From positions 1 through 48,719 of the forward strand of contig NZ_SLXG01000020.1 of the NCBI RefSeq assembly GCF_004345725.1: 48,719 nt of DNA, given 5' to 3'. The notes under the pieces are model-generated. The model had not been told where the DNA came from, ran no database searches, and saw nothing but the letters and a program-made list of their open reading frames with translations. A program made the position numbers and the translations under genes. This DNA is from Crenobacter luteus. Lineage in GTDB: Bacteria; Pseudomonadota; Gammaproteobacteria; Burkholderiales; Chromobacteriaceae. How positions within the stretch are numbered: position 1 is the first letter of the stretch; the number at the start of each line of letters is the position of its first letter. This document shows, piece by piece, positions 16,147 through 24,942 of this stretch.

Positions 16147-17672
16147 TGCTCGCGCGCCGCGCGCTGTGGCTGCCGTCGGCGGCGCTGCTGGCGGCGGGCC
16201 TCGTCGCGCCGCTGTTGCGGGTGTTGGCCGAGGGCGCCGGCGGTTTCGACCTCGCGCTGCTGCTCGATCCTTATCTGGGCTGGCGCGTCGCCTGGTCGCT
16301 GATCCAGGCGACGGTGACCTGCGCGCTTGCGCTCGTCTTCGGCCTGCCGCTCGCGTGGGCGCTGGCGCGCTTCGACTTCCCGTTGCGCGCCTTCGTGCTG
16401 CGCGCGCTGATGCTGCCCTTCGTGATGCCGACGCTGGTCGCCGCGATCGGCGTGCTGGCGCTGTTCGGCCCGCACGGCGTCACCGGGCTGAACCTGCAGG
16501 ACACGCCGTGGCTCCTGCTGTACGGCAACCTGTTCTACAACTTGCCGCTGGTGGTGCGCGCCGGCGTCGACGGCTTCGCCGCGGTGCCGGCCTCGCAGCT
16601 GGCGGCGGCGCGCACGCTCGGCGCCTCGCGCCTGCGCGCGTTCTGGCGCGTCGAGTGGCCGCTGGTGCGGCCGTGGCTCGCGTCGGCGCTGTGCCTGGTG
16701 TTCGTCTACTGCTTCGCCGGCTTCGGCCTCGCGCTGCTGCTGGGCGGTCAGCGCTACGCGACGGTCGAGGTCGAGATCTACACGCTGGTCGCCTACGAGC
16801 TCAATTTCGCCGACGCCGGCCTGCTGGCGCTGCTCAACCTCGTCGTCAGCTTCGCGGTCGCGCTCGCCTACGCATGGCGCGAGAGGACGCTGGCGGTCGC
16901 GCTCAAAGTCGAGCGCTTGGCGCCGCAAAAGCCGCGCACCTTGGCCGAGCGGCTGGCCCTTGCCGCCGCGCTCTCGACGCTGCTCTTTACCAGCTTCGCG
17001 CCGCTGGCGGCGGTCGCCGCGTCGGGGCTGTCGGCGGGCTGGGACGTGTGGCGCGGCTTGTGGAGCGAAGAGGGGCGGCTCGCCGCCTTCAACACGCTGC
17101 GTTTCACCGCGCTCGCGACGCTGTGCGCCGGCCTGTTCGGCGTCGCGCACGCGCTGGCGGCGCGCCGCTCGCTCGTCTGGCGCGCGGCGGCCAACCTGCC
17201 GTTCATCGTCTCGCCGGTGTGCGTCGCCTTCGGCCTCTTGCTGCTGTATCCGGCCTACGCCGCCAGCCTGCCGCTCCTGCTGGCCGCCTACGTGCTGCTG
17301 GCCTACCCCTTCGTCGCCAAGAGCCTCGCGGCGGCGCTCGACGCCGAGCCGCCGGAACTGGCGCGCGCGGCGCGCACGCTCGGCGCGAGCCCGTGGCGCG
17401 CGTTCCGGCGCGTGCGCTGGCCGCTGCTGCGCCCGGCCTTGTCGCGCGGCCTCGCGTTCGCGGCGGCGACCGCGGTCGGCGAATTCGCGGTCACGCTGTT
17501 CCTGTCGCGCCCCGAGTGGCTGACGCTGACGACGTGGATCTACCAACTGCTGGGCCGTCCGGGCTCGGCCAACCTCGCCGCCGCCCAGGCGCTCGCCACC
17601 GTGCTGATGGCGCTGTCGCTCGTGGCGTTCTGGCTGATCGAAAGGCAGACCGACCATGCTCGAACTCGTTGA
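16146..17672 (+). CDS. thiP: Thiamine ABC transporter permease
   Basis: A 508-residue inner-membrane permease with two homologous halves of about six helices each, the arrangement of ThiP. Both halves keep the EAA loop that contacts the ATPase: AARTLGASRLRAFWRVEWP and AARTLGASPWRAFRRVRWP. Start ATG 16146 shares one base with the thiB stop; the end overlaps thiQ by 17 bases. Three dispersed motif copies lie inside (16224, 16941, 17564). Confidence 0.93.
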   Translation: MLARRALWLPSAALLAAGLVAPLLRVLAEGAGGFDLALLLDPYLGWRVAWSLIQATVTCALALVFGLPLAWALARFDFPLRAFVLRALMLPFVMPTLVAAIGVLALFGPHGVTGLNLQDTPWLLLYGNLFYNLPLVVRAGVDGFAAVPASQLAAARTLGASRLRAFWRVEWPLVRPWLASALCLVFVYCFAGFGLALLLGGQRYATVEVEIYTLVAYELNFADAGLLALLNLVVSFAVALAYAWRERTLAVALKVERLAPQKPRTLAERLALAAALSTLLFTSFAPLAAVAASGLSAGWDVWRGLWSEEGRLAAFNTLRFTALATLCAGLFGVAHALAARRSLVWRAAANLPFIVSPVCVAFGLLLLYPAYAASLPLLLAAYVLLAYPFVAKSLAAALDAEPPELARAARTLGASPWRAFRRVRWPLLRPALSRGLAFAAATAVGEFAVTLFLSRPEWLTLTTWIYQLLGRPGSANLAAAQALATVLMALSLVAFWLIERQTDHARTR

Positions 17673-18609
17673 CGTCCGTAAGCGTTACGGCGGCCGCGTC
17701 GTCGCCGAGGCGGTGTCGCTGGCGCTCGCGCCCGGCGAGCTCGTCGCGCTCTTGGGCCCGTCCGGCTGCGGCAAGAGCACGCTGTTGAACATGGTCGCCG
17801 GCCTCGTCGCGCCCGACGCCGGCGAGATCCGCTTCGCCGGCGCGCGCGTCGACGCGCTGCCGCCCGAGCGGCGCGGCTTTGCGCTGATGTTCCAGGACTT
17901 CGCGCTGTTCCCGCACCTGGACGTGCTCGACAACGTCGCCTTCGGTCTGGTCGAGCGGCGCGTGCCGCGTGCGGCGGCGCGCGAGCGCGCGAGGCGCGAG
18001 CTGGCTGCGGTCGGCCTGGCCGGTTTCGAGACGCGCCGCGTCGCCGCGCTGTCCGGCGGCGAGAAGCAGCGCGTCGCGCTGGCGCGCGCGCTGGCGACCG
18101 ACCCGCGCCTGCTGCTGCTCGACGAGCCGTTCTCCAGCCTCGACGCTCACCTGAGGGCGAGCCTGCAGGTGGCGACGCGGCAAAGGTTGGCCGAAGCCGG
18201 CATCCCGGCGCTCCTGGTCACCCACGACCGCGACGAGGCGCTGGCGATGGCCGACCGAGTCGCGGTGCTCGACGCCGGTCGCGTCGCGCAGCTGTCGCCG
18301 GCCGCCGAGCTGATGGCGAAGCCGGCGAACGAGCGCGTCGCGCGCTTTCTGGGGCTCGCCAACGTCACCGGCCTCGGCTACTGGCCGCAGGCGGCGCTGC
18401 GGCTCGGCAGCGGGGGCGACGCGCGGGTGCTCGCCGCGACGCCGCGCGCCGGCGGGCTGACGCTGGAGCTCGCGCTGCCCGAGGGGCGTTTCGTGCTCGA
18501 ATTGTCGGCGCGCGAGGCGGCGGCGTTGGCCGAGCCGCCGACGGTCGGCGCGCGCGTGCCGGTGACGCTCGACGCGGCGGCCTTTTGCCGTTTCGGGGCG
18601 GGCGCATGA
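17656..18609 (+). CDS. thiQ: Thiamine ABC transporter ATPase
   Basis: A 317-residue ABC ATPase: Walker A GPSGCGKST (about residues 34-42), Q-loop FQDFALF, signature LSGGEKQR, Walker B LLLLDEPFSSLD, H-loop VTHD. It powers the ThiBP importer. At 317 residues it is longer than E. coli ThiQ (about 230) because of a C-terminal beta-rich extension (about 240-317) like the TOBE-type regulatory domain of CysA/PotA/FbpC proteins. The extension could sense a ligand. Its stop overlaps the start of the histidine kinase gene (ATGA). Confidence 0.9.
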   Translation: MLELVDVRKRYGGRVVAEAVSLALAPGELVALLGPSGCGKSTLLNMVAGLVAPDAGEIRFAGARVDALPPERRGFALMFQDFALFPHLDVLDNVAFGLVERRVPRAAARERARRELAAVGLAGFETRRVAALSGGEKQRVALARALATDPRLLLLDEPFSSLDAHLRASLQVATRQRLAEAGIPALLVTHDRDEALAMADRVAVLDAGRVAQLSPAAELMAKPANERVARFLGLANVTGLGYWPQAALRLGSGGDARVLAATPRAGGLTLELALPEGRFVLELSAREAAALAEPPTVGARVPVTLDAAAFCRFGAGA

Positions 18610-20123
18610 GCCGCCAGCTGCAGCTGATCCTGTTGTGGATCTTCATCCAGGCGACCTTCGCCGGCTGGATGCTGAGCAGCCGGCTCGACGCGCTCGAGCT
18701 GCAGTTCGAGCAGGACGCGCGTATCGCGCACCGGCTGCTGAGCCAGGAGGCGGTCGAACTCGACGCGGTGCTCAACACGCTGGTCGCCGCGCGACCGCCG
18801 GCCGACACCGACGCGGCGCTGGGCACGCTCGCGCACAAGCTGACCGCGGTCTACCCGCAGATCGTCGACGTCGCCTTCTTCCTGCCGGCGCGCGGCTGGC
18901 GGCGCGCCGGCGGTGCGGCGACGCCGGGCGCGCTCGACACCGCCTACGCGCGCAGCCAGACGTTGTCGCGCAGCGTGATGACGCGGATGGCCGGCGCGCC
19001 GGTGCGCTACTGGCTGGTGCGCACCCGCGACGACGGCGCCGCCTACGCGCTGTGGCTGGAGCCGGCGCGTTTCGTCGCGCGCGCCGAGTGGCCGAAAACG
19101 CTCGCGCCGGTGCTGCTGCGCGACGGGCGCGACACCCTTGCGCTGGTGGCGCCGGGCGCCGACTCGCGCTTCGCGGTGCGGCTGGTCGACACGCGCAACC
19201 TCGCCAGCGTCAGCCAGCCGCTGGTGGTGCAGGCCGAGACGCGCATCCTGCCGGCGCAACTGCCGTGGGCGCCGGCGGCGAGCCTGGCGCTGGCGACCGG
19301 TTTCATCCTGTGGGGGCTGAACGCCTTCCTCGACCAGCGCGAGACGGTGCGCCGCGCGAGGCGGCAGGCGCGCTTCGTGCAGGTCGCGCGGCTGAACACG
19401 CTGGGAGAGATGGCCGCCGGCATGGCGCACGAGCTGAACCAGCCCTTGACCTCCATCCTCGCCAACTGCCAGGCCTCGCTACGCATGCTCGACGACGACG
19501 AGCCGGACGCGGCGCTGATCCGCGAGGCGCTGTCGCTGTCGGTCGCGCAGGCCAAGCGCGCCGGCGAAATCATCACGCGGCTGCGCGGCGACGTGCTGCG
19601 CCCGCGCGAGGCGCGTCGCACCCAGCTCTTGCCGCTGGCGCAGGTGGTCGACGAGACGGTCTTCCTCGTCGAGCCCGAGTGCCGCGCGCGCGAGGTGCGG
19701 GTCAAGTTCGCGCGCCGCGACGACAGCCTTTGCGTGCGCGCCGACCGCGTCGCGCTCGAGCAGGTGATCCACAACCTGCTCTCGAACGCGATTGAGGCGA
19801 TGCGCGACACGCCGCCCGAGCGCCGGCTGATCGAGCTGACGGTGCTGCCGCGCGGCAAGGAAGCGGTGCTCACCGTCACCGACCGCGGCCCGGGCATCCC
19901 GCCCGAGGTGCTGCCGCGGCTGTTCGAACCTTTCTTCACCACGCGCCAGACCGGCATGGGTCTGGGCTTGTCGATCTGCGAGACGCTGATCGGCGAAATG
20001 GGCGGCGTGATCGCCGCCGACAACCGAGCCGTCGGCGGCGCGCGCTTCGTCGTGACGCTGCCGCGCGGCGACACCAAGGACAAGCGCCAACATGGACCAC
20101 TCCCCGATCATCTATCTGGTTGA
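18606..20123 (+). CDS. Membrane sensor histidine kinase
   Basis: A 505-residue kinase. One membrane helix near residues 5-25, an extracytoplasmic sensor of about 190 residues with no recognisable fold, a second helix near 220-240 (PAASLALATGFILWGLNAF), then a dimerisation domain with the phospho-accepting His275 in GMAHELNQPLTSI and a catalytic domain with N (HNLLSNAIEAM), G1 (DRGPGIP), F and G2 (GMGLGLSI) boxes. The H box is of the DctB/FixL type. ATG 18606 overlaps the thiQ stop, and the end overlaps the response regulator by 32 bases. The coupling to thiBPQ suggests the signal or targets relate to thiamine or to the HbpS-like protein downstream. Confidence 0.9.
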   Translation: MSRQLQLILLWIFIQATFAGWMLSSRLDALELQFEQDARIAHRLLSQEAVELDAVLNTLVAARPPADTDAALGTLAHKLTAVYPQIVDVAFFLPARGWRRAGGAATPGALDTAYARSQTLSRSVMTRMAGAPVRYWLVRTRDDGAAYALWLEPARFVARAEWPKTLAPVLLRDGRDTLALVAPGADSRFAVRLVDTRNLASVSQPLVVQAETRILPAQLPWAPAASLALATGFILWGLNAFLDQRETVRRARRQARFVQVARLNTLGEMAAGMAHELNQPLTSILANCQASLRMLDDDEPDAALIREALSLSVAQAKRAGEIITRLRGDVLRPREARRTQLLPLAQVVDETVFLVEPECRAREVRVKFARRDDSLCVRADRVALEQVIHNLLSNAIEAMRDTPPERRLIELTVLPRGKEAVLTVTDRGPGIPPEVLPRLFEPFFTTRQTGMGLGLSICETLIGEMGGVIAADNRAVGGARFVVTLPRGDTKDKRQHGPLPDHLSG

Positions 20124-20706
20124 CGACGACGACGCGGTGCGCCAGAGCCTGAGCCTCTTGATCCGCACCGTCGGCCTCAGGGCCGAGGTCTTCGCACGAC
20201 CGGACGACTTTCTCGCCGCCTACGACGCCAACGCCATCGGCTGCGTGGTGCTCGACATCCGCATGCCCGGCATGAGCGGCTTCGAGGTGCTCGAGCGCCT
20301 CGCCGAGGCGCGCGTCACGCATCCGGTGGTGATGGTTACCGGCCACGGTAGCGTCGATTTGTGCCGGCGCGCGTTCAAGACCGGCGCGATGGAGTTCCTG
20401 CAAAAGCCGATCGACGACCAGCTCTTCCTCGACACGCTGCAAAAGGCGGTCAAGCAGCACATCGCGACGCGCGAGAAGCAGCGCGTCTCGCACGAGGCGC
20501 GCCAGAAGTTCGACCGGCTCTCCGAGCGCGAACGCGAGGTGTTCGCGCTGATGGCCGAGGGCCTGTCGACCAAGCAGATCGCCAAGGAGCTCGGCCTGTC
20601 GCCGCGCACCGTCGAGACCCACCGCGCCCACCTGTTCGCCAAGCTCGAGGTCGAGTCGCTGGTCCAGCTGATCCGCGTTTATTGCGGTTTGTTATCGGAA
20701 GAATAA
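20092..20706 (+). CDS. FixJ/NarL-type response regulator
   Basis: A 204-residue regulator. Receiver domain at 1-120 with acidic pocket DDDD (11-14), phospho-acceptor Asp55 in VVLDIRMPG, Thr in VTGHG and Lys in LQKPID. A LuxR-type helix-turn-helix follows at about 140-200 (LSEREREVFALMAEGLSTKQIAKELGLSPRTVETHR). Together with the overlapping kinase gene it forms a complete two-component pair. Targets unknown; the adjacent hbpS-like gene and thiBPQ are the obvious candidates. Confidence 0.93.
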   Translation: MDHSPIIYLVDDDDAVRQSLSLLIRTVGLRAEVFARPDDFLAAYDANAIGCVVLDIRMPGMSGFEVLERLAEARVTHPVVMVTGHGSVDLCRRAFKTGAMEFLQKPIDDQLFLDTLQKAVKQHIATREKQRVSHEARQKFDRLSEREREVFALMAEGLSTKQIAKELGLSPRTVETHRAHLFAKLEVESLVQLIRVYCGLLSEE

Positions 20707-20740
20707 GACCGCTGCGGCCGTGCAGGCCTTATGCTCGTCC

Positions 20741-20809
20741 CGTCCGTAGCAATACGGATGCGCGAGCGTAGCCGAACGGATAGGCGCCGTCGGCGCCGAC
20801 GACTACGCT
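20741..20809 (+). promoter_or_regulatory. Structured leader before the HbpS-like gene
   Basis: TCCGTA-GCAA-TACGGA forms a tetraloop hairpin (20743-20758). AGCGTAG (20765-20771) can pair with CTACGCT (20803-20809), enclosing GGCGCC-GTC-GGCGCC. No T run follows, so this looks like a folded 5' leader rather than a terminator. Confidence 0.4.
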
Positions 20810-20836
20810 ACACGGAAGACGAGAGGGGCAAGCCCA

Positions 20837-21319
20837 ATGCACAAGATCCTGATGACCGCAGCGCTGTTGTCCGCCGCCGTGGCCGCGCACGCCGAGGTAC
20901 GCAGCGAGAAGAACATGTCGGCCGCGCTCGCGCAGACGCTGGCGACCGATACCGTCGCCGCCTGCCGCGACAAGGGCTACGCGGTGACCGCGACGGTGGT
21001 CGACCGCGCCGGCCAGGTCCGCGCGGTGCTGCGCGGCGACAACGCCGGTCCGCACACGCTCGAGGCCAGCCTCCGGAAAGCCTATACCGCCGCGTCGGCC
21101 AAGAGCGCGACGTCGGCGATGATGGAAAACGCCCAGAAGAACCCGGGCGCGCAGAATCTGACCGACATTCCCGGTTTCCTGCTGCTCGGCGGCGGCCTGC
21201 CGGTGAAGGTCGGCAACGAGGTGATCGGCGCGATCGGCGTCGGCGGCGCCCCGGGCGGCCACCTCGACGAGCAGTGCGCGCAGGCCGCGCTCGACAAGGC
21301 CCGCGCCGCGCTCAAGTAA
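20837..21319 (+). CDS. Secreted HbpS/GlcG-family protein (putative heme-binding sensor)
   Basis: A 160-residue protein with a signal peptide ([16 protein letters not shown]) and one GlcG/HbpS (DUF336) domain: [31 protein letters not shown] and [22 protein letters not shown]. Members bind heme or corrinoids or act as accessory proteins; Streptomyces HbpS is extracytoplasmic and modulates the SenS kinase. Here the gene directly follows a kinase/regulator pair, so a similar accessory-sensor role is plausible but inferred. The family call is firm; the ligand is unknown. A folded leader precedes it and tandem terminators follow. Confidence 0.85.
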   Translation: MHKILMTAALLSAAVAAHAEVRSEKNMSAALAQTLATDTVAACRDKGYAVTATVVDRAGQVRAVLRGDNAGPHTLEASLRKAYTAASAKSATSAMMENAQKNPGAQNLTDIPGFLLLGGGLPVKVGNEVIGAIGVGGAPGGHLDEQCAQAALDKARAALK

Positions 21320-21335
21320 ATCCCGAACCCCGCGC

Positions 21336-21392
21336 AGTCGGTGTGATTACCGACGGTTTTTCCTGCCCCGGCAACCCCGGGGCATTTTTTTT
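21336..21392 (+). terminator. Tandem terminators between the HbpS-like gene and ribA
   Basis: First hairpin GTCGGT/ACCGAC (21336-21353) followed by GGTTTTT; second hairpin TGCCCCGG/CCGGGGCA (21364-21384) followed by eight T. Together they separate the upstream unit from ribA. Confidence 0.85.
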
Positions 21393-21521
21393 GTCCGAAG
21401 CGGGAGGGGGCCCGGTCGCGCCGGCGAAAAACCCTGGCGCCGCCGGCTTTTCTTCGACGATCAGGCCCGTTACCATCTGGCCCTTCATTTCGCCAGAATC
21501 CGTATCCAGCAGGAAAACATC

Positions 21522-22145
21522 ATGCAACAGCAATCCGCCGCCGCGCCGAACGCGCCGCTGGTCCGCCATGTCGCCCGCTGCAAGCTGCCCACGCAGTGGG
21601 GCGAATTCACCATGCACGGCTTCGAGGAAGTCGGCACCGGCAAGGAGCACGTCGCGCTGACGATGGGCGATTTCCACGACGGCGAGCCGGCGCTGGTGCG
21701 CCTGCACTCCGAGTGCCTGACCGGCGACGCGCTGTTCTCGCTGCGTTGCGACTGCGGCTTCCAACTGGCCGCCGCGCTCGACGCGATCGCCAGGGAAGGC
21801 CGCGGCGCCTTGCTGTATCTGCGCCAGGAGGGCCGCGGTATCGGCCTGATCAACAAGATCCGCGCCTACCGGTTGCAGGACGGCGGCGCCGACACCGTCG
21901 AGGCCAACGAGCAGCTCGGCTTCCCGGCCGACGCGCGCGACTTCCGCATCGCGCACGACATGTTGGCCGAGCTCAGGATCGGCAAGGTGCGCGTGATGAC
22001 CAACAACCCGCGCAAGATCGACACGCTGCGCCGCGTCGGTATCGAGGTGGTCGAGCGCGTGCCGCTCGAGGTCGGGCGCAACCCGCACAACGACAAGTAC
22101 CTCGACACCAAGGCCGAGAAGCTCGGCCACCTGTTCGGTCTGTAG
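21522..22145 (+). CDS. ribA: GTP cyclohydrolase II
   Basis: A 207-residue stand-alone RibA, which opens the imidazole ring of GTP in the first step of riboflavin synthesis. Zinc ligands are in [16 protein letters not shown], the catalytic region is [12 protein letters not shown], followed by TNNPRKI and the [11 protein letters not shown] tail. No DHBP synthase domain is attached. ATG at 21522 has AGCAGGA about 6 bases upstream. A dispersed motif copy lies at 21963. It is monocistronic, with the downstream tRNA-Ala running the other way. Confidence 0.96.
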   Translation: MQQQSAAAPNAPLVRHVARCKLPTQWGEFTMHGFEEVGTGKEHVALTMGDFHDGEPALVRLHSECLTGDALFSLRCDCGFQLAAALDAIAREGRGALLYLRQEGRGIGLINKIRAYRLQDGGADTVEANEQLGFPADARDFRIAHDMLAELRIGKVRVMTNNPRKIDTLRRVGIEVVERVPLEVGRNPHNDKYLDTKAEKLGHLFGL

Positions 22146-22350
22146 ATCGGGGCCGGATTCCGGCCGCAGACGACGCCCGGCCCGGGCGTTTTCGCGCACG
22201 GGTCCGGATGCCGCATGCCCGCGCGGGCGGGGCGTTCGTCCCGTAACCCATGCGAGTGGGGTCGTGTCGTCGCGTGCGTGAAAGCCGGTGGAGCGTGGCC
22301 GGCACGTTGGCCGAGCCGCCGGCGGGCAAGGCGGCCGCCGCATGCGGACA
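22146..22350. other. Intergenic stretch after ribA, no gene seen
   Basis: No convincing frame on either strand. It holds one intergenic copy of the dispersed motif (22307-22315). Confidence 0.4.
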
Positions 22351-22352
22351 TG

Positions 22353-22382
22353 AAAAAACCCGGGGCCTAGGCCCCGGGTTTT
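22353..22382 (-). terminator. Terminator of tRNA-Ala, usable in both directions
   Basis: A run of six A, a 20-base perfect palindrome (CCCGGGGCCTAGGCCCCGGG), then four T. It lies 4 bases past the tRNA 3' end on the minus strand and may also stop ribA transcripts. Confidence 0.88.
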
Positions 22383-22385
22383 GTC

Positions 22386-22461
<76 letters not shown>

Positions 22462-22510
22462 AGAAATCGGCTGACGACCCGCCTGCGGCGTTGTCGTTCG
22501 AGAGGACGGC

Positions 22511-22539
22511 ACTATAACCCGACCGCATCGCCGCGTCAA
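22511..22539 (-). promoter_or_regulatory. Sigma-70 promoter of tRNA-Ala
   Basis: TTGACG (-35) and TATAGT (-10) on the minus strand with a 17-base spacer, about 50 bases upstream of the tRNA. Confidence 0.8.
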
Positions 22540-22710
22540 TGCCCCGTGTGCGCATCGTCGCGCCGCTCGGCCGCGGGCCCGTCGCGGGGAATCACCGGCG
22601 TTGCTGCGATCGAACGGGGCGACGCCAGGGAGGGCTCCCTGTCCCGCGACGCACGGTTCGTCGGACGCCGAAGGCGCCGGCGGGGGCGGGTAGGCCGCGG
22701 TCCGGCGCCG

Positions 22711-22923
22711 CTAGAGGAAGGTTTCGAGCGGCCTGACCGCCCAGTGGCCGGTGTAGTTGGCCTTGCGCTGCGCGACTTCGAGCAGCTTGTGCACGCTGAT
22801 CACGTCGCCGGCGGCGATGTCGCCGTAAGCTTCGACGACCACCACCGCGTAGCGGTAGCCGTCGGCCAAGAGTTCGCGTGCGTGCGGCGCGTCGAGCACG
22901 ATCTTGTCGGAGTGTTTTCCCAC
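22711..22923 (-). CDS. Small hypothetical protein, 70 aa
   Basis: GTG start at 22923 with AGGA 7 bases upstream. The protein (KIVLDAPHARELLADGYRYAVVVVEAYGD...) has one predicted amphipathic strand-helix pair and ends with HWAVRPLETFL. Base use matches the core genome, so it is likely a resident gene. I recognise no family. It is transcribed after the DUF1269 gene on the same strand, with a 90-base gap. Confidence 0.6.
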   Translation of the reverse strand: MGKHSDKIVLDAPHARELLADGYRYAVVVVEAYGDIAAGDVISVHKLLEVAQRKANYTGHWAVRPLETFL

Positions 22924-23013
22924 GGGGCGGTCCTGGAGCGGATAAGGCTGGGTCGGGCCGACATTATGCGGTGCCGCGGCGCCAGCGAAAAGCGCCCGGC
23001 CAGGGCCGTGGCG

Positions 23014-23529
23014 TCAGGGAAAGGCTGGTATGGTCGGCTCGGTTCCTTCGAGGTGGGCCTCGGGGTGGATTTTCTTCAGCAACTGCTCGATCGCCTCGAC
23101 CTGGTCGTGCGGCACGTCGACCATCAGCAGGATCTTGCCGGCGTCGATCGCCGGGCGGAAGGGCTTGAGCCGGCTGTTGGGCACCGAGCTGCCTATCATG
23201 CTCGCCGCCCACGCGCCGAACAGCGCGCCGAACAGGCAGGTGACCAGCACGATGCCCCCCCACGGCAGGCCGCTGTCGGACAGGATGAAAAAGGCGGCCG
23301 CGAAGCCGGTGAACAACCCCGTCATGCCGCCGACCGCCAGCCCCATCTCGGCGCCGTGCACGATGTCGGACTCCTGCAGCAGGTTGGCGCGGTGTAGCGT
23401 CGACAGGTCGCTGCCCTCGCGGGCGAGAAAGTGGATGTGTTTTTCCTCGATACGCGCGAGCAACAGGTCATTCATGACCCGCTTGGCGCTGTCGAGGTCG
23501 GGTATCAGGTAGTAGATCCGTTTGCGCAT
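23014..23529 (-). CDS. DUF1269-family membrane protein
   Basis: A 171-residue protein with a cytoplasmic N-terminal domain (RKRIYYLIPDLDSAKRVMNDLLLARI), a glycine-rich hydrophobic core with two membrane helices (GGMTGLFTGFAAAFFIL and GGIVLVTCLFGALFGAWAA) and a C-terminal ferredoxin-like domain (GKILLMVDVPHDQVEAIEQLL). This fits DUF1269, often linked with envelope stress or low-oxygen growth; function unproven. ATG 23529 has GGAGGCGG 3 to 8 bases upstream. It diverges from the cytochrome oxidase operon, sharing a 284-base intergenic region. Confidence 0.8.
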   Translation of the reverse strand: MRKRIYYLIPDLDSAKRVMNDLLLARIEEKHIHFLAREGSDLSTLHRANLLQESDIVHGAEMGLAVGGMTGLFTGFAAAFFILSDSGLPWGGIVLVTCLFGALFGAWAASMIGSSVPNSRLKPFRPAIDAGKILLMVDVPHDQVEAIEQLLKKIHPEAHLEGTEPTIPAFP

Positions 23530-23813
23530 GTCCGCCTCCAGTGGGGCCGTTGACGAACTCGGGACAACAGGCGTTTTCCCGTAAGCCTATGTATATACCC
23601 CGGCTGCCGGAGCTTCAAACCCGGTCGGCGGTTTACACGTTTGGGTTGAAAATTTTGCAAAAACAAGGAGATATGCTTGGTTTTTTGCGGTGCGGCGTTG
23701 CGCTGCCGTGTCCGTTGCAGACGGTGTGCTAAGTTGAGAAAACGAAGCCGGAATCGCCGCGAAGCATCGCGGTCCCCTGGGGGGCGGCGCGGGCATCGGA
23801 GGGGGCGGCAGCC

Positions 23814-24932
23814 GTGGCAATCGCAATCGTCTTGATCGTCATCGTGATCGCCGCGCTCGCCTTCCACGCGCTGAGCCCGTGGTGGCTGACCCCGCTCGCG
23901 TCCAACTGGGGGTTGATCGACGACACGCTGACGGTCACGTTGCTGATCACGGGCGCCGTCTTCGTCGCGGTCAACCTGTTCATCGCCGTCGCGGTCATCC
24001 GCTATCGTCACCGGCACGGGCGGCGCGCCGCCTACGAGCCGGAAAACCGCAAGCTAGAGCATGGCCTGACCTGGCTGACCGCCGTCGGCATCGTCGCGAT
24101 GCTGGCACCCGGCCTCGTCGTCTACGCCGAGCTGATCTCGCCGCCGAAAGATGCCCTGGTGGTCGAGGTCGTCGGGCAGCAGTGGCAGTGGGCCTATCGC
24201 TTCCCCGGCGAGGACGGCCGGCTGGGCACGTCGGCGATGCGTTTCGTCGGCGCCGACAACCCGCTCGGTCTGAATCCGGCCGACCCCGCAGGACGCGACG
24301 ACGCGCTGGCGGTGGGGCCGGAGCTGCACCTGCCGCTCGGCCGGCCGGTGCGGGTCTTGCTGCGCTCCAAGGACGTGCTGCACAACTTTTTCGTGCCACC
24401 CATCCGCACCCGGATGGACATGGTGCCGGGCATGGTCACCGAGTTCTGGTTCACGCCTACCCGCGCCGGCCGTTTCGACATCCTGTGCGCCGAGTTGTGC
24501 GGCGTCGGCCACTACAATATGCGCGGCGTGATGGTGGTCGAGCCGCAGGCCGACTTCGAGCGCTGGCTCGCCGGCCTGCCGCGCTTTGCCGCCGCCCGGC
24601 AGGTGGCCGCGACGCCGCCGGGAGGCGATCTGGCCGCGCGCGGACGCGGCATCGCCCAGGCGCGTGGCTGCTTCGGTTGCCACAGCGTCGACGGCGCGGC
24701 GAGCGTCGGGCCGGGCTGGCGCGGCCTGTTCGGCCACGAGGTCGAGCTGGCCGACGGCAGCCGCCTGAAGGCGGACGCTGCCTATATCGCCGAGTCGATC
24801 CGCGCGCCGGCGGCCAAGCTGGTCAAGGGTTATCCGCCGATCATGCCCCCTTACGCGCTAGACGACGGCGAGGTTGCGGCGATCGCCGCCTACATCGCCT
24901 CGCTCGACGGCGCGGCGGACGGGACTCGCTAG
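23814..24932 (+). CDS. coxB: caa3-type cytochrome c oxidase subunit II with fused cytochrome c
   Basis: A 372-residue inner-membrane protein that passes electrons to subunit I. Two N-terminal helices anchor it; the periplasmic cupredoxin domain carries the CuA site as CAELCGVGHYNM (about 220-231) with HNFF upstream; a C-terminal cytochrome c domain has the heme site CFGCH (about 282-286) and a Met ligand region YPPIMPPY. The fusion marks the enzyme as caa3 type, able to take electrons from soluble or membrane cytochrome c. GTG start at 23814 follows GGAGGGGG. First gene of a five-gene operon. Confidence 0.93.
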   Translation: MAIAIVLIVIVIAALAFHALSPWWLTPLASNWGLIDDTLTVTLLITGAVFVAVNLFIAVAVIRYRHRHGRRAAYEPENRKLEHGLTWLTAVGIVAMLAPGLVVYAELISPPKDALVVEVVGQQWQWAYRFPGEDGRLGTSAMRFVGADNPLGLNPADPAGRDDALAVGPELHLPLGRPVRVLLRSKDVLHNFFVPPIRTRMDMVPGMVTEFWFTPTRAGRFDILCAELCGVGHYNMRGVMVVEPQADFERWLAGLPRFAAARQVAATPPGGDLAARGRGIAQARGCFGCHSVDGAASVGPGWRGLFGHEVELADGSRLKADAAYIAESIRAPAAKLVKGYPPIMPPYALDDGEVAAIAAYIASLDGAADGTR

Positions 24933-24942
24933 GGAGGCCGCG

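Noticed and set aside
21336-21360. GTCGGTGTGATTACCGACGGT before ribA resembles the 3' part of an FMN riboswitch.
   Set aside because: The essential 5' blocks (AGGGCGGGG-type and CCCGCGAGC region) are missing; the upstream gene ends only 17 bases before. A plain hairpin with a T run explains it better.
23674-23732. A 19-codon frame (MLGFLRCGVALPCPLQTVC) upstream of coxB with AAGGAG nearby.
   Set aside because: The ribosome site is only two bases from the ATG and nothing else supports translation; kept as part of the oxidase leader.
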